This document shows positions 1 through 8,518 of a stretch of DNA of 64,000 nt, one piece after another (the first letter of the stretch is position 1; each line of letters begins with the position of its first letter). The DNA comes from Anderseniella sp963700735. Its GTDB lineage: Bacteria > Pseudomonadota > Alphaproteobacteria > Rhizobiales > Aestuariivirgaceae. The DNA lies in assembly GCA_963700735.1 (NCBI GenBank), contig CAVOYR010000008.1, positions 62,001-126,000 of the forward strand, read 5' to 3'. The notes below the pieces were generated by a model. That model saw only the letters and a program-made list of their open reading frames with translations. It did no database searches and was not told the origin of the DNA. A program made the translations under genes and the position numbers.

Positions 1-1154
1 GTTTCCTCGTAGACGAGTTCCGACTCGTGCGGCACGTGATCAACCACGATGGGCGGCAGCAGCGCGCCCCTGCGCTCGGGGTGATAGAGGATCTTCGCGC
101 CCTGCTTTTCAGCGGCGAGCACGCGATTCTCGAATGTCTCAGCTGCCCTGGAATGGATGACGCAGCCAAGCTGGGTGTCCGGGTCCATCGGGTCGCCAAA
201 CTTGATCTTCTTCGCCTTCTCCAGCACCATCGGCACAAACCGGTCTGCAACCGAATGCTGCACCAGGATGCGCTTGATGGCGGTGCAGCGCTGGCCGGAG
301 TTGCCGGTGGCACCGGCCACGGCGAGGGTGGCGGCCTTCTCAAGGTCAGCGTCGTCGAGATCGTTCAGCACGATCAGCGGATCGTTGCCGCCAAGCTCGA
401 GCGCGGTGCGCTTGTAGCCGGCCTTCTCTGCGATCATCTTGCCCACCGGCACGCCACCGGTGAAGGTGATTATGTCGATGTGCTCGTTGGTGATCATCTC
501 GTCGCCGATGTCCTTCGGCCAGCCGGTGACGATCTGGAACATCTCGTGCGGCAGGCCCGCCTCGTACAGGATGTCGGCCAGCGTGATGGCGGTGAGCGGC
601 GTCAGCTCGGTCGGCTTGCACACCATGCAGTTGTTGGTGGCGATGGCGGGCGCAATCTTGTGCGCCACCATGTTGAGCGGGTGGTTGAACGGGGTGATTG
701 CCGAGATCGCACGCACTGGTTCGCGCTTGGTGTAGATCTTGCGGTCCTTGCCCTGGGGCGTCAGGTCACACGAAAAGATCTGCCCGTCGTCGAGAATGGC
801 CAACTGGCCTGCAAGCGTGAACACGTCATAGGACCGGCCTGTCTCGTACAGCGAATGCTGCTTGCAGATGCCCAGCTCCAAAGTCAGCCAATGGGCGATC
901 TCCTCGCGCCGCTCGCGAATGAGTTCGGCTGCCCGGAACAGGATCTGCTGGCGCTCGTAGCGGGTAAGCTTCGGCTTGTAATTCGCGGCAATCTCGAAGG
1001 CGCGCGCGGCATGTTCTGCTGTGCCTGCGGGCACGGTGCCGATCACCTGGTCGGTGTAGGGGTAGAGCACCTCGACCACGTCCTTCGTGGTCACCTTCTC
1101 GCCGCCGATGCGCATCGCTTCGTGGCGCACGGTGTGTTTCTGCATGACGTTCAT
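1..1154 (-). CDS. phnY: Phosphonoacetaldehyde dehydrogenase (aldehyde dehydrogenase family), 3' end beyond window
   Basis: This gene starts at 1154 on the minus strand and runs off the left edge; about 384 codons are visible. The product is an NAD(P)-dependent aldehyde dehydrogenase. The N-terminal part has the ALDH fold, and further on are the typical FTGG, ELGGND and GNSGQRC segments, the last carrying the catalytic cysteine. Its direct neighbours encode phosphonoacetate hydrolase and AEP transaminase, so the expected reaction is oxidation of phosphonoacetaldehyde to phosphonoacetate, as in PhnY of Sinorhizobium meliloti. The chosen ATG has a GGAGA ribosome site about 8 bases upstream; a second in-frame ATG lies three codons in. 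It begins 14 bp after the phnA stop and is probably the last gene of a phnW-phnA-phnY operon. The family call is firm; substrate specificity rests on context. Confidence 0.9.
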   Translation of the reverse strand, partial: MNVMQKHTVRHEAMRIGGEKVTTKDVVEVLYPYTDQVIGTVPAGTAEHAARAFEIAANYKPKLTRYERQQILFRAAELIRERREEIAHWLTLELGICKQHSLYETGRSYDVFTLAGQLAILDDGQIFSCDLTPQGKDRKIYTKREPVRAISAITPFNHPLNMVAHKIAPAIATNNCMVCKPTELTPLTAITLADILYEAGLPHEMFQIVTGWPKDIGDEMITNEHIDIITFTGGVPVGKMIAEKAGYKRTALELGGNDPLIVLNDLDDADLEKAATLAVAGATGNSGQRCTAIKRILVQHSVADRFVPMVLEKAKKIKFGDPMDPDTQLGCVIHSRAAETFENRVLAAEKQGAKILYHPERRGALLPPIVVDHVPHESELVYEE

Positions 1155-1168
1155 GGAAGCTGGTCTCC

Positions 1169-2434
1169 TCACGACTTGACGGTCATCGCGGCAGCCTGGG
1201 CCGCATAGAAGAAGGCATCGAAGTTGCGCAAGGCGGGCGCATTGGGCAGGTCCGGCATCACCCGGTTGACGATGAACGGCACCTGCTGCTCGGTCAGCCC
1301 GCCGTGGCTGCGCAGCGGCTCGTTCAGGGCCGCAAGGTCGTGGCGGTGGGCGCTTGTACCGATGGTCATGTTCTCGCCAGATACCAGCACGATGTCGCCG
1401 ATGCGGTCTGCCGGCAGCTCGAAGCGCGACACGGCCTCGGCCTTGTCGATGGCGACGATGATCTCGGGCAGGGCTTCAAGGCGCTTCAGCACGCCAGCCA
1501 CATCGGTGCCCCTGGGCAGGTAGGCGGTGGCGAACGAGCCCAGCGCGCCGTGGTGCACCACGTAGGGGTCGGTGATCGGCAGGATGACACGGGCGGCATC
1601 CTTGCCCAGCCACTCGTCCAGCAGGTCCTGCACGTAGATCACCGCCGGCGAACCGTCGGCGAGGTGCTTCGGCTTCATGCCGTGGTCGGCGGTCACCACG
1701 ATGGCGGCACCCATCGCGTCCAGTTCGGTCAGGTACTTGTCGAACATGGCATAGAACGACTTGGCCTCGGCGTCATCGGGGGCATACTTGTGCTGCACAT
1801 AGTCGGTCGTGGTCAGGTACATCACGTCCGGAGCAAATTCCTTGAGCAGTTTCACGCCCGCCGCAAACACGAACTCCGACAGTTCTGCCGAGTAAACCTC
1901 CGGCACCTCGCGGCCCAGCCATCTGGACGCGTTGTCAATGCCGTGTTCAGCCTTCGTGGTGGTGTCGGAGCGTTCCGACGAGAAGCAGATCGCCCGGTCT
2001 TCATCGAACTTCAGGCCGTGGCCCAGCAGTGCCCGCAGCTTGTCCTTTGCCGTCACGATGGCGACCTTCTTGCCGGCGTTGTAGAAGCCGGAGAAAAGGG
2101 TAGGCGCGCGCAGGAACTTCGGGTCATTCATCATCACCTCTTCGCCGGTGTCAGGGTCGTAGAGGTAGTTGCCGCAGATGCCATGCACGGCAGGCGGGCG
2201 GCCGGTGGCGATCGACATGTTGTTCGGGTTCGTGAAGCTCGGGATCACCGAGTGTGCCAGCCGGTCGGTGCCCGTCTTGCGGATGCGGGCCAGGGTGGGC
2301 ATCAGCCCGTCGGCAATGGCGGCATCGAGATAGGCCGGTTCGCAGCCGTCAAGGCAGATGGCAATGGCGCACACCTTGGGCTCGGCATACTGGCGCCCGT
2401 TCACGGTCACACTCACAGGGGTCATGTCATTCAT
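1169..2434 (-). CDS. phnA: Phosphonoacetate hydrolase
   Basis: This 421-residue enzyme of the alkaline-phosphatase superfamily splits the C-P bond of phosphonoacetate to give acetate and phosphate. Metal and nucleophile motifs match the characterised Pseudomonas PhnA: LDGCEP near the start, SFTNPNN with the Thr nucleophile, TTTDYVQHKY (Asp and His ligands), TADHG (Asp-His pair) and SHGG near the C terminus. Length fits the family (about 400-420). The ATG at 2434, giving MNDMTPVSV, was chosen because family members start close to this point. An upstream in-frame start at 2557 would overlap phnW by 95 bp and would add an Arg/Pro-rich leader unlike the family. The gene lies between phnW and phnY, completing the AEP to phosphonoacetaldehyde to phosphonoacetate to acetate route. 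Confidence 0.93.
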   Translation of the reverse strand: MNDMTPVSVTVNGRQYAEPKVCAIAICLDGCEPAYLDAAIADGLMPTLARIRKTGTDRLAHSVIPSFTNPNNMSIATGRPPAVHGICGNYLYDPDTGEEVMMNDPKFLRAPTLFSGFYNAGKKVAIVTAKDKLRALLGHGLKFDEDRAICFSSERSDTTTKAEHGIDNASRWLGREVPEVYSAELSEFVFAAGVKLLKEFAPDVMYLTTTDYVQHKYAPDDAEAKSFYAMFDKYLTELDAMGAAIVVTADHGMKPKHLADGSPAVIYVQDLLDEWLGKDAARVILPITDPYVVHHGALGSFATAYLPRGTDVAGVLKRLEALPEIIVAIDKAEAVSRFELPADRIGDIVLVSGENMTIGTSAHRHDLAALNEPLRSHGGLTEQQVPFIVNRVMPDLPNAPALRNFDAFFYAAQAAAMTVKS

Positions 2435-2462
2435 CAGTAGTGATCTTTCTGGTTGTGAGGGG

Positions 2463-3665
2463 TCACGCAGCGAGGCGTTCACGTTCGGCGAGGGCGGCTT
2501 GCGGCGGGGCGGCACTGGCCACGCCCATTTCCTGCAGCGACTGGCGGGCCGCATCAACGACCTTCGACATCACGTGTTGGTCCATCCGGCCGATGCACCC
2601 GATGCGGAAGCTGTCCACTACGGTCAGCTTGCCGGGATAGATGATGAAGCCTTTCGACTTCATGCGGTCATAGAACTCAGTAAATTTGAACCTGGAGTCA
2701 GCCGGGTTGAAGAATGTTACGATAATGGGCGACAGCCAGTGGTCGCGCAGCAGCGTTTCAAAGCCGAGTTCGCGCATGCCAGTGACCAGAACATCCCGGT
2801 TGCGGGTGTAGCGCTGACCGCGACCGGCGACGCCGCCTTCGGCCTTGTGCAGGCGCAACGCCTCGATGAAGGCGGCAACGACGTGGGTTGGCGGCGTGAA
2901 GCGCCACTGGCCGGTCTTTTCCATGTTGGCCCACTGGTCGTGGATGTCGAGGCTGAGCGAATGGGCGTTGCCTTTTGATGCTTCCAGTTCGCTCCTGCGC
3001 ACCAGGATGAAGCCGAAGCCCGGCACCCCCTCGATGCACTTGTTGGCGGACGAAACGATGGCCTCGTAACGCACCTTGGCCGGGTCGGCGTCAACGGCGC
3101 CGAACGCACTCATGGAATCGATCAGCAGCTTGCGGCCGGCGGCATAGGTGGCGCGGGATATCTCCTCCACCGGATTGAGAATGCCTGACGAGGTTTCGCA
3201 ATGCACCAGCACCACGTGGGTGATGGCCGGGTCGGCCTCCAGTGCGGCAGTTACTTCAGCCGCTCGCGGGGGAAGGTAATCGCCCTTGTCGATGTCTGTA
3301 TGGGCGCGCCCGATGTAGTCGAGCGTCTTGGCGATGCGCTGACCATAGGCGCCGTTCATCAGCACAAGCACCTTGCCATCACGCGGGATCAGCGTGCCAA
3401 GCATGGCTTCAACGACAAACGTGCCGCTACCCTGCATGGGTACACACTCGAACTCGTCTGCCGATGACCCCAGCATTGCGAGCAGTTCAGACCGCAAGGT
3501 GGCCGTCATGGCGCGGAAGTCGCCGTCCCAAGAACCCCAGTCACGCAGCATCTTCTCCTTGACGGAGTAGGCGGTCGTCAACGGCCCCGGCGTAAGCAGG
3601 TAAGGCTCGCCAAGCCGCGGGGATTCGAAGGCGTCGTTCTTGTTGAAGTCCGGCTCAACATTCAT
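2463..3665 (-). CDS. phnW: 2-aminoethylphosphonate--pyruvate transaminase
   Basis: This 400-residue class V (fold type I) PLP aminotransferase moves the amino group of AEP to pyruvate, giving phosphonoacetaldehyde and alanine. The N terminus shows LLTPGPLTTAYSVKEKML and the segment DWGSWDGDF typical of PhnW. The PLP lysine is in SSANKCIEGVPGFGF. Length is slightly above the usual 360-370 because of N- and C-terminal extensions. The ATG at 3665 has a clear AGGAG site 6-7 bases upstream. It is the first gene of the phnW-phnA-phnY operon. A motif shared with other promoters in this cluster lies about 100 bp upstream (3763-3781), which suggests control by the nearby LysR regulator. Confidence 0.95.
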   Translation of the reverse strand: MNVEPDFNKNDAFESPRLGEPYLLTPGPLTTAYSVKEKMLRDWGSWDGDFRAMTATLRSELLAMLGSSADEFECVPMQGSGTFVVEAMLGTLIPRDGKVLVLMNGAYGQRIAKTLDYIGRAHTDIDKGDYLPPRAAEVTAALEADPAITHVVLVHCETSSGILNPVEEISRATYAAGRKLLIDSMSAFGAVDADPAKVRYEAIVSSANKCIEGVPGFGFILVRRSELEASKGNAHSLSLDIHDQWANMEKTGQWRFTPPTHVVAAFIEALRLHKAEGGVAGRGQRYTRNRDVLVTGMRELGFETLLRDHWLSPIIVTFFNPADSRFKFTEFYDRMKSKGFIIYPGKLTVVDSFRIGCIGRMDQHVMSKVVDAARQSLQEMGVASAAPPQAALAERERLAA

Positions 3666-3762
3666 GGGCGATTCTCCTGGGCGACAGTCGCAACGTCGAT
3701 CTCATGCCGGGAAAATATGCGCTGATGGTGTATTTGAAAAATCGTTAATTGCAATCCATTCA

Positions 3763-3781
3763 TAGATTCAATCGATAGTTT
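3763..3781. promoter_or_regulatory. Putative LysR operator upstream of phnW
   Basis: The sequence TAGATTCAATCGATAGTTT matches the sequence at 5549-5567 at 16 of 19 positions and the one at 10885-10903 at 14 of 19. It begins 98 bp upstream of the phnW start and overlaps the stop codon of the Na/Pi carrier gene. It contains a T-N11-A core as LysR boxes do. Function is inferred from recurrence and position only. Confidence 0.5.
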
Positions 3782-5441
3782 CCCGCGATGGAACTTCAAG
3801 CCGGCTTTCCCGCAGCATGCCGTGCCGTTTCAGCAGCGGATAGGCAAGGTACACCAGCCGGGAGTTGATCTCCTTCAATGCTCTTAGAACATCCAGATGA
3901 ATGTTGCTTGTCGCAATGCTCTGTGCCGATGACTGCGCCAGCCGGGCCAGGTGCCGGTCATGGCTGTCCTGCTCCATGCGCCTGAAGGTTTCCTTCTCCT
4001 TGACCAGTTGCGTGGCCGAATCGAGATCGTCTGACAGCAGCACGTTGAGGGAAAGTTGCATGTTGGCCAGCAATCGTGCGTGCATCGCTGTCAGTTCGGC
4101 CCAGCCTTCGTGCGAGAATGACAGCTTGTTGTCGCGAGTCTGCCTGGCCAGCCGCATCAGGTCCTTGGTAATGATGTCCCCGATACGCTCCAGCCCGATT
4201 GCCACACTGGCCAGCTCCATTGACCGGTCAGCCTGTTCGCGGGTCAGCTGGCCCTGGTTCATTTCGGCCAGGTACAGCTTGATGCTGGTCTGGGCCTCGT
4301 CGACCTCCTGCTCCATTTCTGCGATCCGGTCAGCCGGCACATCGCTTTCGGTTATGAAGCCGGTCATCACCGGCGAGAGCATGGCCTCAACATTTTCACC
4401 CATGTGAAGCAGTTCCCGGGTGACGCTGGCGAGTGCAAGGCCCGGCGAGGACAGGACCTTGCGATCGAGTACCGGCACACGTCTGGTCAAGGCCATGGCG
4501 GCAGCCGTGCGGTCTGGCAACAGACGCTTGGTGAGTGAAGCGAGGGGTACAACCAGTGGCAGCCACAGCACCACCAGTACGGCGTTGAACAGCAGGTGGA
4601 ATATCACCAGCTGGGCAGCCGGGGTCCCGCCCGGCAGCTCCCACGGCAATGAGAACTTCATCAGCAGCAGCAATACGCCAATGGCGCTGAAGGCGCGGAT
4701 CGCCAGGTTGCCGAGGGCCACCCGGCGCGCCTTGATCTCAAGGTTGCGGGTCAGCCAGATGCCGATCAGGCCGCCACCGGCATTTGCCCCGAGGACCAGC
4801 GGCAGGCCCGCCTCCAGCGGCAGGATGCCTTGCGCACAGAAGGTTGCGAACATCAGCACGGCGGCGACACTGGAATGGAAGGCAAATGTAATTGCTGCCC
4901 CGCCTATAAATGCCGTTACGGGGTCGCTGGCGAGATAATTGACCACCATCATCAGCCCGCGACTGTCGCGGAGCGGTTCGGTCGCCTCGCCGATCATGCG
5001 CAGCGAGATGAGGATGAACGCGATGCCGAACAGAACACGTCCTGCCTGCTTGGCAAACCGTGCCTCCAGCTTGAGGAACAGCACGCCGCCGGTCGCCAGC
5101 AGCAGGGGTATCAGCCAGGACAGGTCGAGGGACAGGAACTTGACGGCTATGGCCGTGCCCAGGTCTGCACCCAGCACCATCGCCAGCGAGCCGGTCACGC
5201 CCATGACGCCGGCGGCGGTGAAGTCCGACACCAGCAGCAGGACGGCAGTGGAGCTTTGCAGCATGGCCGCCGACATGGTGCCGGCGAGCGCATTGAGCAC
5301 GGTGCTGCGCCGGGTCGACATGAAAATGTTGCGCAGGTTTGCACCCAATGCACGCTCGACGCCGGTTCGGACCATGCGCGACGAGTACAGCAGCAGGAAC
5401 ACCGCGCCGGCCAGGTTCAATAGAAAGATTGCAAGTTCCAT
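3768..5441 (-). CDS. Na/Pi cotransporter family protein with PhoU-like C-terminal domain
   Basis: This 557-residue inner-membrane protein has an N-terminal half made of two inverted Na/Pi-cotransporter repeats. The signature QSSTA (MLQSSTAVLLLVSDF) appears in the first repeat and FHSSVAAVLM in the second. The C-terminal 200 residues are a soluble helical PhoU-like domain (EMEQEVDEAQTSIKLYL, IGLERIGDIITKDLM). Such fusions move phosphate, and in bacteria they can act in efflux when cellular phosphate is high. Its place between the phnWAY operon and the LysR gene, with the shared operator about 108 bp upstream of its start, suggests it exports or balances the phosphate released from phosphonates. 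Direction of transport is inference. Confidence 0.9.
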   Translation of the reverse strand: MELAIFLLNLAGAVFLLLYSSRMVRTGVERALGANLRNIFMSTRRSTVLNALAGTMSAAMLQSSTAVLLLVSDFTAAGVMGVTGSLAMVLGADLGTAIAVKFLSLDLSWLIPLLLATGGVLFLKLEARFAKQAGRVLFGIAFILISLRMIGEATEPLRDSRGLMMVVNYLASDPVTAFIGGAAITFAFHSSVAAVLMFATFCAQGILPLEAGLPLVLGANAGGGLIGIWLTRNLEIKARRVALGNLAIRAFSAIGVLLLLMKFSLPWELPGGTPAAQLVIFHLLFNAVLVVLWLPLVVPLASLTKRLLPDRTAAAMALTRRVPVLDRKVLSSPGLALASVTRELLHMGENVEAMLSPVMTGFITESDVPADRIAEMEQEVDEAQTSIKLYLAEMNQGQLTREQADRSMELASVAIGLERIGDIITKDLMRLARQTRDNKLSFSHEGWAELTAMHARLLANMQLSLNVLLSDDLDSATQLVKEKETFRRMEQDSHDRHLARLAQSSAQSIATSNIHLDVLRALKEINSRLVYLAYPLLKRHGMLRESRLEVPSRETID

Positions 5442-5548
5442 GGTCGTCAGTCTGTAACCGGAATGTCATGCAGCCATGGGTTTCCGTCTTGCGGAAACAG
5501 GTGTCTGGCCGCGCTCAGATGGTATCGAGTCTCGCCATTTGCCAAGCA

Positions 5549-5574
5549 TAGATCAAAACGATAGTTTTTATCTA
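5549..5574. promoter_or_regulatory. Interrupted palindrome between Na/Pi gene and lysR; putative LysR operator
   Basis: The arms TAGATCAAAAC (5549-5559) and GTTTTTATCTA (5564-5574) flank GATA and pair at 10 of 11 positions. The site lies 39 bp upstream of the LysR GTG start and 108 bp upstream of the divergent Na/Pi gene. Its left half recurs upstream of phnW (3763) and phnS (10885). This is the best-formed copy and is probably where the LysR protein binds to control itself and its neighbours. Confidence 0.6.
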
Positions 5575-5612
5575 ACCATCAGTATTGCCAACAGGTAGCG
5601 GAGACCTCGCCC

Positions 5613-6500
5613 GTGCGTTACGTGCAACTCAGAGCTTTTCACCATGTAGCCATTCACAGCGGCTTTTCGAGGGCGGCGGAGGCGCTGGGCCTGACCCAGC
5701 CGGCGATTTCGGACCAGGTGCGCAAGCTCGAGGCGGAATACGACATCCGGCTGTTCGACCGGCAGAAGAAGCAGATACGTCTGACGCCGGCGGGGCGAGA
5801 CCTTCTGGAGATCACCAACCGGTTGTTTGAGGTGGAAGCGCGTGCGCTGGAGTTCCTGTCGGAGAACCAGACGCTTCGCACCGGCAAGTTGCATGTCGTG
5901 GCGGATTCCGCCCATCACATCCTGCACGTACTCGCGCGCTTCCAGCGGGCTCATCCGGGCATTTCGCTGTCGGTGCGAAGCGGCAACACCGCCACAATCC
6001 TTGAACGGCTTGCCAGCTATGAGGCCGATATCGGTATCGTTGGCGAGGTACCCGAAACCCGCGATTTCGAGGTGGTGCAACTGGACAGTTCACCCGTCGT
6101 CGCCTTCGTGGCCAGGGGCAACCCGCTGGCGCGGCAGCCGTCGGCGACACTGAAGAAGATATGCGAATACCCGATGGTTCTGCGCGAGAAGGGGTCGCAG
6201 ACCCGTGCACTGGTTGAGGCGGAACTGGCGCGCCGCAAGATCAACTACAAGAGCAGTATCGAGGCTGAAGGCCGCGAGGCCGTCCAGGAGATCGTTGCAG
6301 CCGGGGGCGGCGTCGGCTTCGTGTCGCGGGCGGAGCTCGGCAAGGATGACCGGGTGGCTGTGCTCGAAATCCAGGATGCTGAAATGATGATGAACGAGTC
6401 CATTATCTGCCTGCGTGAACGCCGCCACAGCAAGATGATCCGGTTCTTCATGGCCATTGCCCGTGACAGTACGGGCCAGCCAGAAAGCCGCGGAACCTAG
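5613..6500 (+). CDS. LysR-family regulator, probable phosphonate-utilisation regulator
   Basis: This 295-residue LysR-type regulator has a winged helix-turn-helix at residues 1-60 (SGFSRAAEALGLTQPAISDQVRKLE) and a type-2 periplasmic-binding-like effector domain from about residue 90. The start is a GTG at 5613, giving RYVQLRAFHHVA directly at the usual LysR N terminus. It is divergent from the Na/Pi carrier and convergent with the AEP permease gene, with the two stop codons overlapping (6497-6500). Because it sits between AEP import and AEP degradation genes and three copies of one motif precede those units, it is likely the AEP- or phosphonate-responsive regulator. The effector is not known from sequence. 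Confidence 0.92.
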   Translation: MRYVQLRAFHHVAIHSGFSRAAEALGLTQPAISDQVRKLEAEYDIRLFDRQKKQIRLTPAGRDLLEITNRLFEVEARALEFLSENQTLRTGKLHVVADSAHHILHVLARFQRAHPGISLSVRSGNTATILERLASYEADIGIVGEVPETRDFEVVQLDSSPVVAFVARGNPLARQPSATLKKICEYPMVLREKGSQTRALVEAELARRKINYKSSIEAEGREAVQEIVAAGGGVGFVSRAELGKDDRVAVLEIQDAEMMMNESIICLRERRHSKMIRFFMAIARDSTGQPESRGT

Positions 6501-8515
6501 CGGGCGCGCCAGCCTTGCGTGCGGGCCAGCACATAGCGTGACAGGCCGGCATGGACCAGCCGTGCAGCGACATTGGTGTAGAAGATCATCATGCCCATAG
6601 CGGCAGCCGGTGCAATGTCACCGGCGTCGTCCATGTTGAGCACGGCAACCGAGGCCAGCGCCGTCTTGGTGGAGTAGAGAAACACCACTGCCGATACCGT
6701 GGTCATGGCATTGACGAACATGTAGATCGCGATATCGAGAATTGCCGGCAGGCACACCGGCACGGTGACGCGGCCGAACAGTTTCCAGAACGGTTGCTTG
6801 AGCGAGGCTGCCACAGACTCGAACTCGCCGTCGATCTGCTTCAGAGCAGTGACCGCCGTCAGGTGGGCGACCGTGTAGAAGTGGGTGATCGTGCTGACCA
6901 CAAGGATGGTCATGGTGCCGTAGATCACATGCAGCGGGTTGTCTGGGTTGTTGAAGAAGAAGATGTAGGCCAGGCCCAGCACCATGCCGGGAATGGCCAT
7001 GGGCAACATGGCGAGGAACTGGAAGAACGAGCGCCCCGTATCGAACCCGCGTGACTTCTCGACAATGTAGGCACCAGTGAAGATGATCACCGTGCCGATG
7101 AAGGCTGTCAGCAAGGCCAGCTTGATGGAGTTACCGTAGGCTTCCCAGCCGCCGCCATCCATCCGGTCGAAATCGTAGTTCTTGAGGCTCAGCGACAGGT
7201 CGTAGGGCCAGAACTTGACCAGCGCCGCGTACTGGCAAATGCCGAGCAGGGTCAGGATGAAAAGCGCAACCAGCGAGCAATAGGCAAGACAGGCCCAGTC
7301 GAACCGCGCCGACGGCTTGGGCTGGTAGACCACCGAACGGGCCGACAGCAGCGACACCTGTCGCTTCTGAACCTGCCTGTCCACTGCGAAGGCGATCACC
7401 GCCGGCATCAGCAGAACGACGGAGACCACCGCGCCCATCTGGAAGTTCTGCTGGCCGATGACCTGCTTGTAGATGTCCACGGCGAGCATGTTGTACTGGC
7501 CGCCGATGACCTTGGGCAGGCCAAAGTCGGTCATCACCAGGTTGAACACCACGAAGGTCGCCGAGATCAGGCCATAGCGCGCACCGGGTATGGTGACGGT
7601 CCAGAACGTCCGCCACTTGCTGGCGCGCAGTGCCGTCGCGGCCTCGTACAGCCGGGCATCGGAGATCGACAGTGCGATCAGGATGATGATCATGGCGTGC
7701 GGAAAGGTGAAAAACACCGAGCCGATCACGATGCCGATCGGCCCGTAGATCGACTCGCCCATCAGGAATTCCTTGAGCAGTCCCTGGTTGCCGAACAGGT
7801 AGACAAGCGCGATGCCCGGCAGCAGCGACGGCACCAGGATCGGCGCCATGGCGATCATCCGGAAGGCACCCTTGAACGGCATGCAGCTGCGGCACAAGGC
7901 ATAGGCGAAACCAAAGGCCAGGGTGACCGTGATGACAGTCGAGATGATGGAGATGAACAGGGAGTTCTGGATCGACTGGAACAGAGCAGGCGTGGAGAAA
8001 TAGGTTCTGAAGTTGGCCAGGCCATAGTCCTGCGCCGGGCGAATGGCCACGCGCCGGAAGGTGTTGGAGTCGAATACCCGGGGCTCGGGTCCGGTGAACC
8101 GCTCGGAGCCGACGATGTAGACCGCGCCCGAATCTGCGGGCAGCAGCCTGTACTGCACAGGCGAGCGGAAACTGAAGTCGGGGAAGAACCGGGTCAGATC
8201 GAGGCGGCCATCAGAACTTGTCTCGAGTTCTGCGGTACTCATCAGGCCAAGACGGGTATTGATCTCGTCGAGCCGCACAGGCGGTGTATTGAACTGGCCT
8301 GCCTCGTCACTCACCTGGACCTGGAACTGGCTGAGGTCGAAGCGGCTGGTTTCAAAGGCTTTCGACAGCATGGCATAGAGTGGCAACGCCAGCGCCACGA
8401 TCAGGTAGATGGCGATGACGATCATGTAACCGCGCATCACCCAGTCATCGCGCGACATCTTCGCCTTGATCTTGGGGCCTGACGGAAGCGGCTTCGCCTG
8501 TGCGGTCATGCTCAT
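6497..8515 (-). CDS. AEP ABC transporter permease (two permease domains fused in one chain)
   Basis: This 672-residue inner-membrane protein contains two binding-protein-dependent permease domains, as in the putative AEP permease family (PhnU2-type). After TM1 (about residues 31-52) comes a polar periplasmic insert of roughly 110 residues before the first permease core. EAA loops are visible in EAATALRASKWRTFWTVTIPGA and in the second half near FESVAASLKQPFWKLFGRVTVP. The fusion supplies both membrane halves, so no second permease gene is needed. It follows the ATPase gene by 3 bp and the binding protein further upstream, forming a phnS-T-U operon. At 672 residues it is longer than I would expect for this permease type; the insert accounts for the excess. 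Confidence 0.88.
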   Translation of the reverse strand: MSMTAQAKPLPSGPKIKAKMSRDDWVMRGYMIVIAIYLIVALALPLYAMLSKAFETSRFDLSQFQVQVSDEAGQFNTPPVRLDEINTRLGLMSTAELETSSDGRLDLTRFFPDFSFRSPVQYRLLPADSGAVYIVGSERFTGPEPRVFDSNTFRRVAIRPAQDYGLANFRTYFSTPALFQSIQNSLFISIISTVITVTLAFGFAYALCRSCMPFKGAFRMIAMAPILVPSLLPGIALVYLFGNQGLLKEFLMGESIYGPIGIVIGSVFFTFPHAMIIILIALSISDARLYEAATALRASKWRTFWTVTIPGARYGLISATFVVFNLVMTDFGLPKVIGGQYNMLAVDIYKQVIGQQNFQMGAVVSVVLLMPAVIAFAVDRQVQKRQVSLLSARSVVYQPKPSARFDWACLAYCSLVALFILTLLGICQYAALVKFWPYDLSLSLKNYDFDRMDGGGWEAYGNSIKLALLTAFIGTVIIFTGAYIVEKSRGFDTGRSFFQFLAMLPMAIPGMVLGLAYIFFFNNPDNPLHVIYGTMTILVVSTITHFYTVAHLTAVTALKQIDGEFESVAASLKQPFWKLFGRVTVPVCLPAILDIAIYMFVNAMTTVSAVVFLYSTKTALASVAVLNMDDAGDIAPAAAMGMMIFYTNVAARLVHAGLSRYVLARTQGWRAR

Positions 8516-8518
8516 CGG

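Noticed and set aside
2435..2557. Longer phnA start at 2557
   Set aside because: It would overlap phnW by 95 bp and add an Arg/Pro-rich leader that is the shadow of the phnW C terminus.
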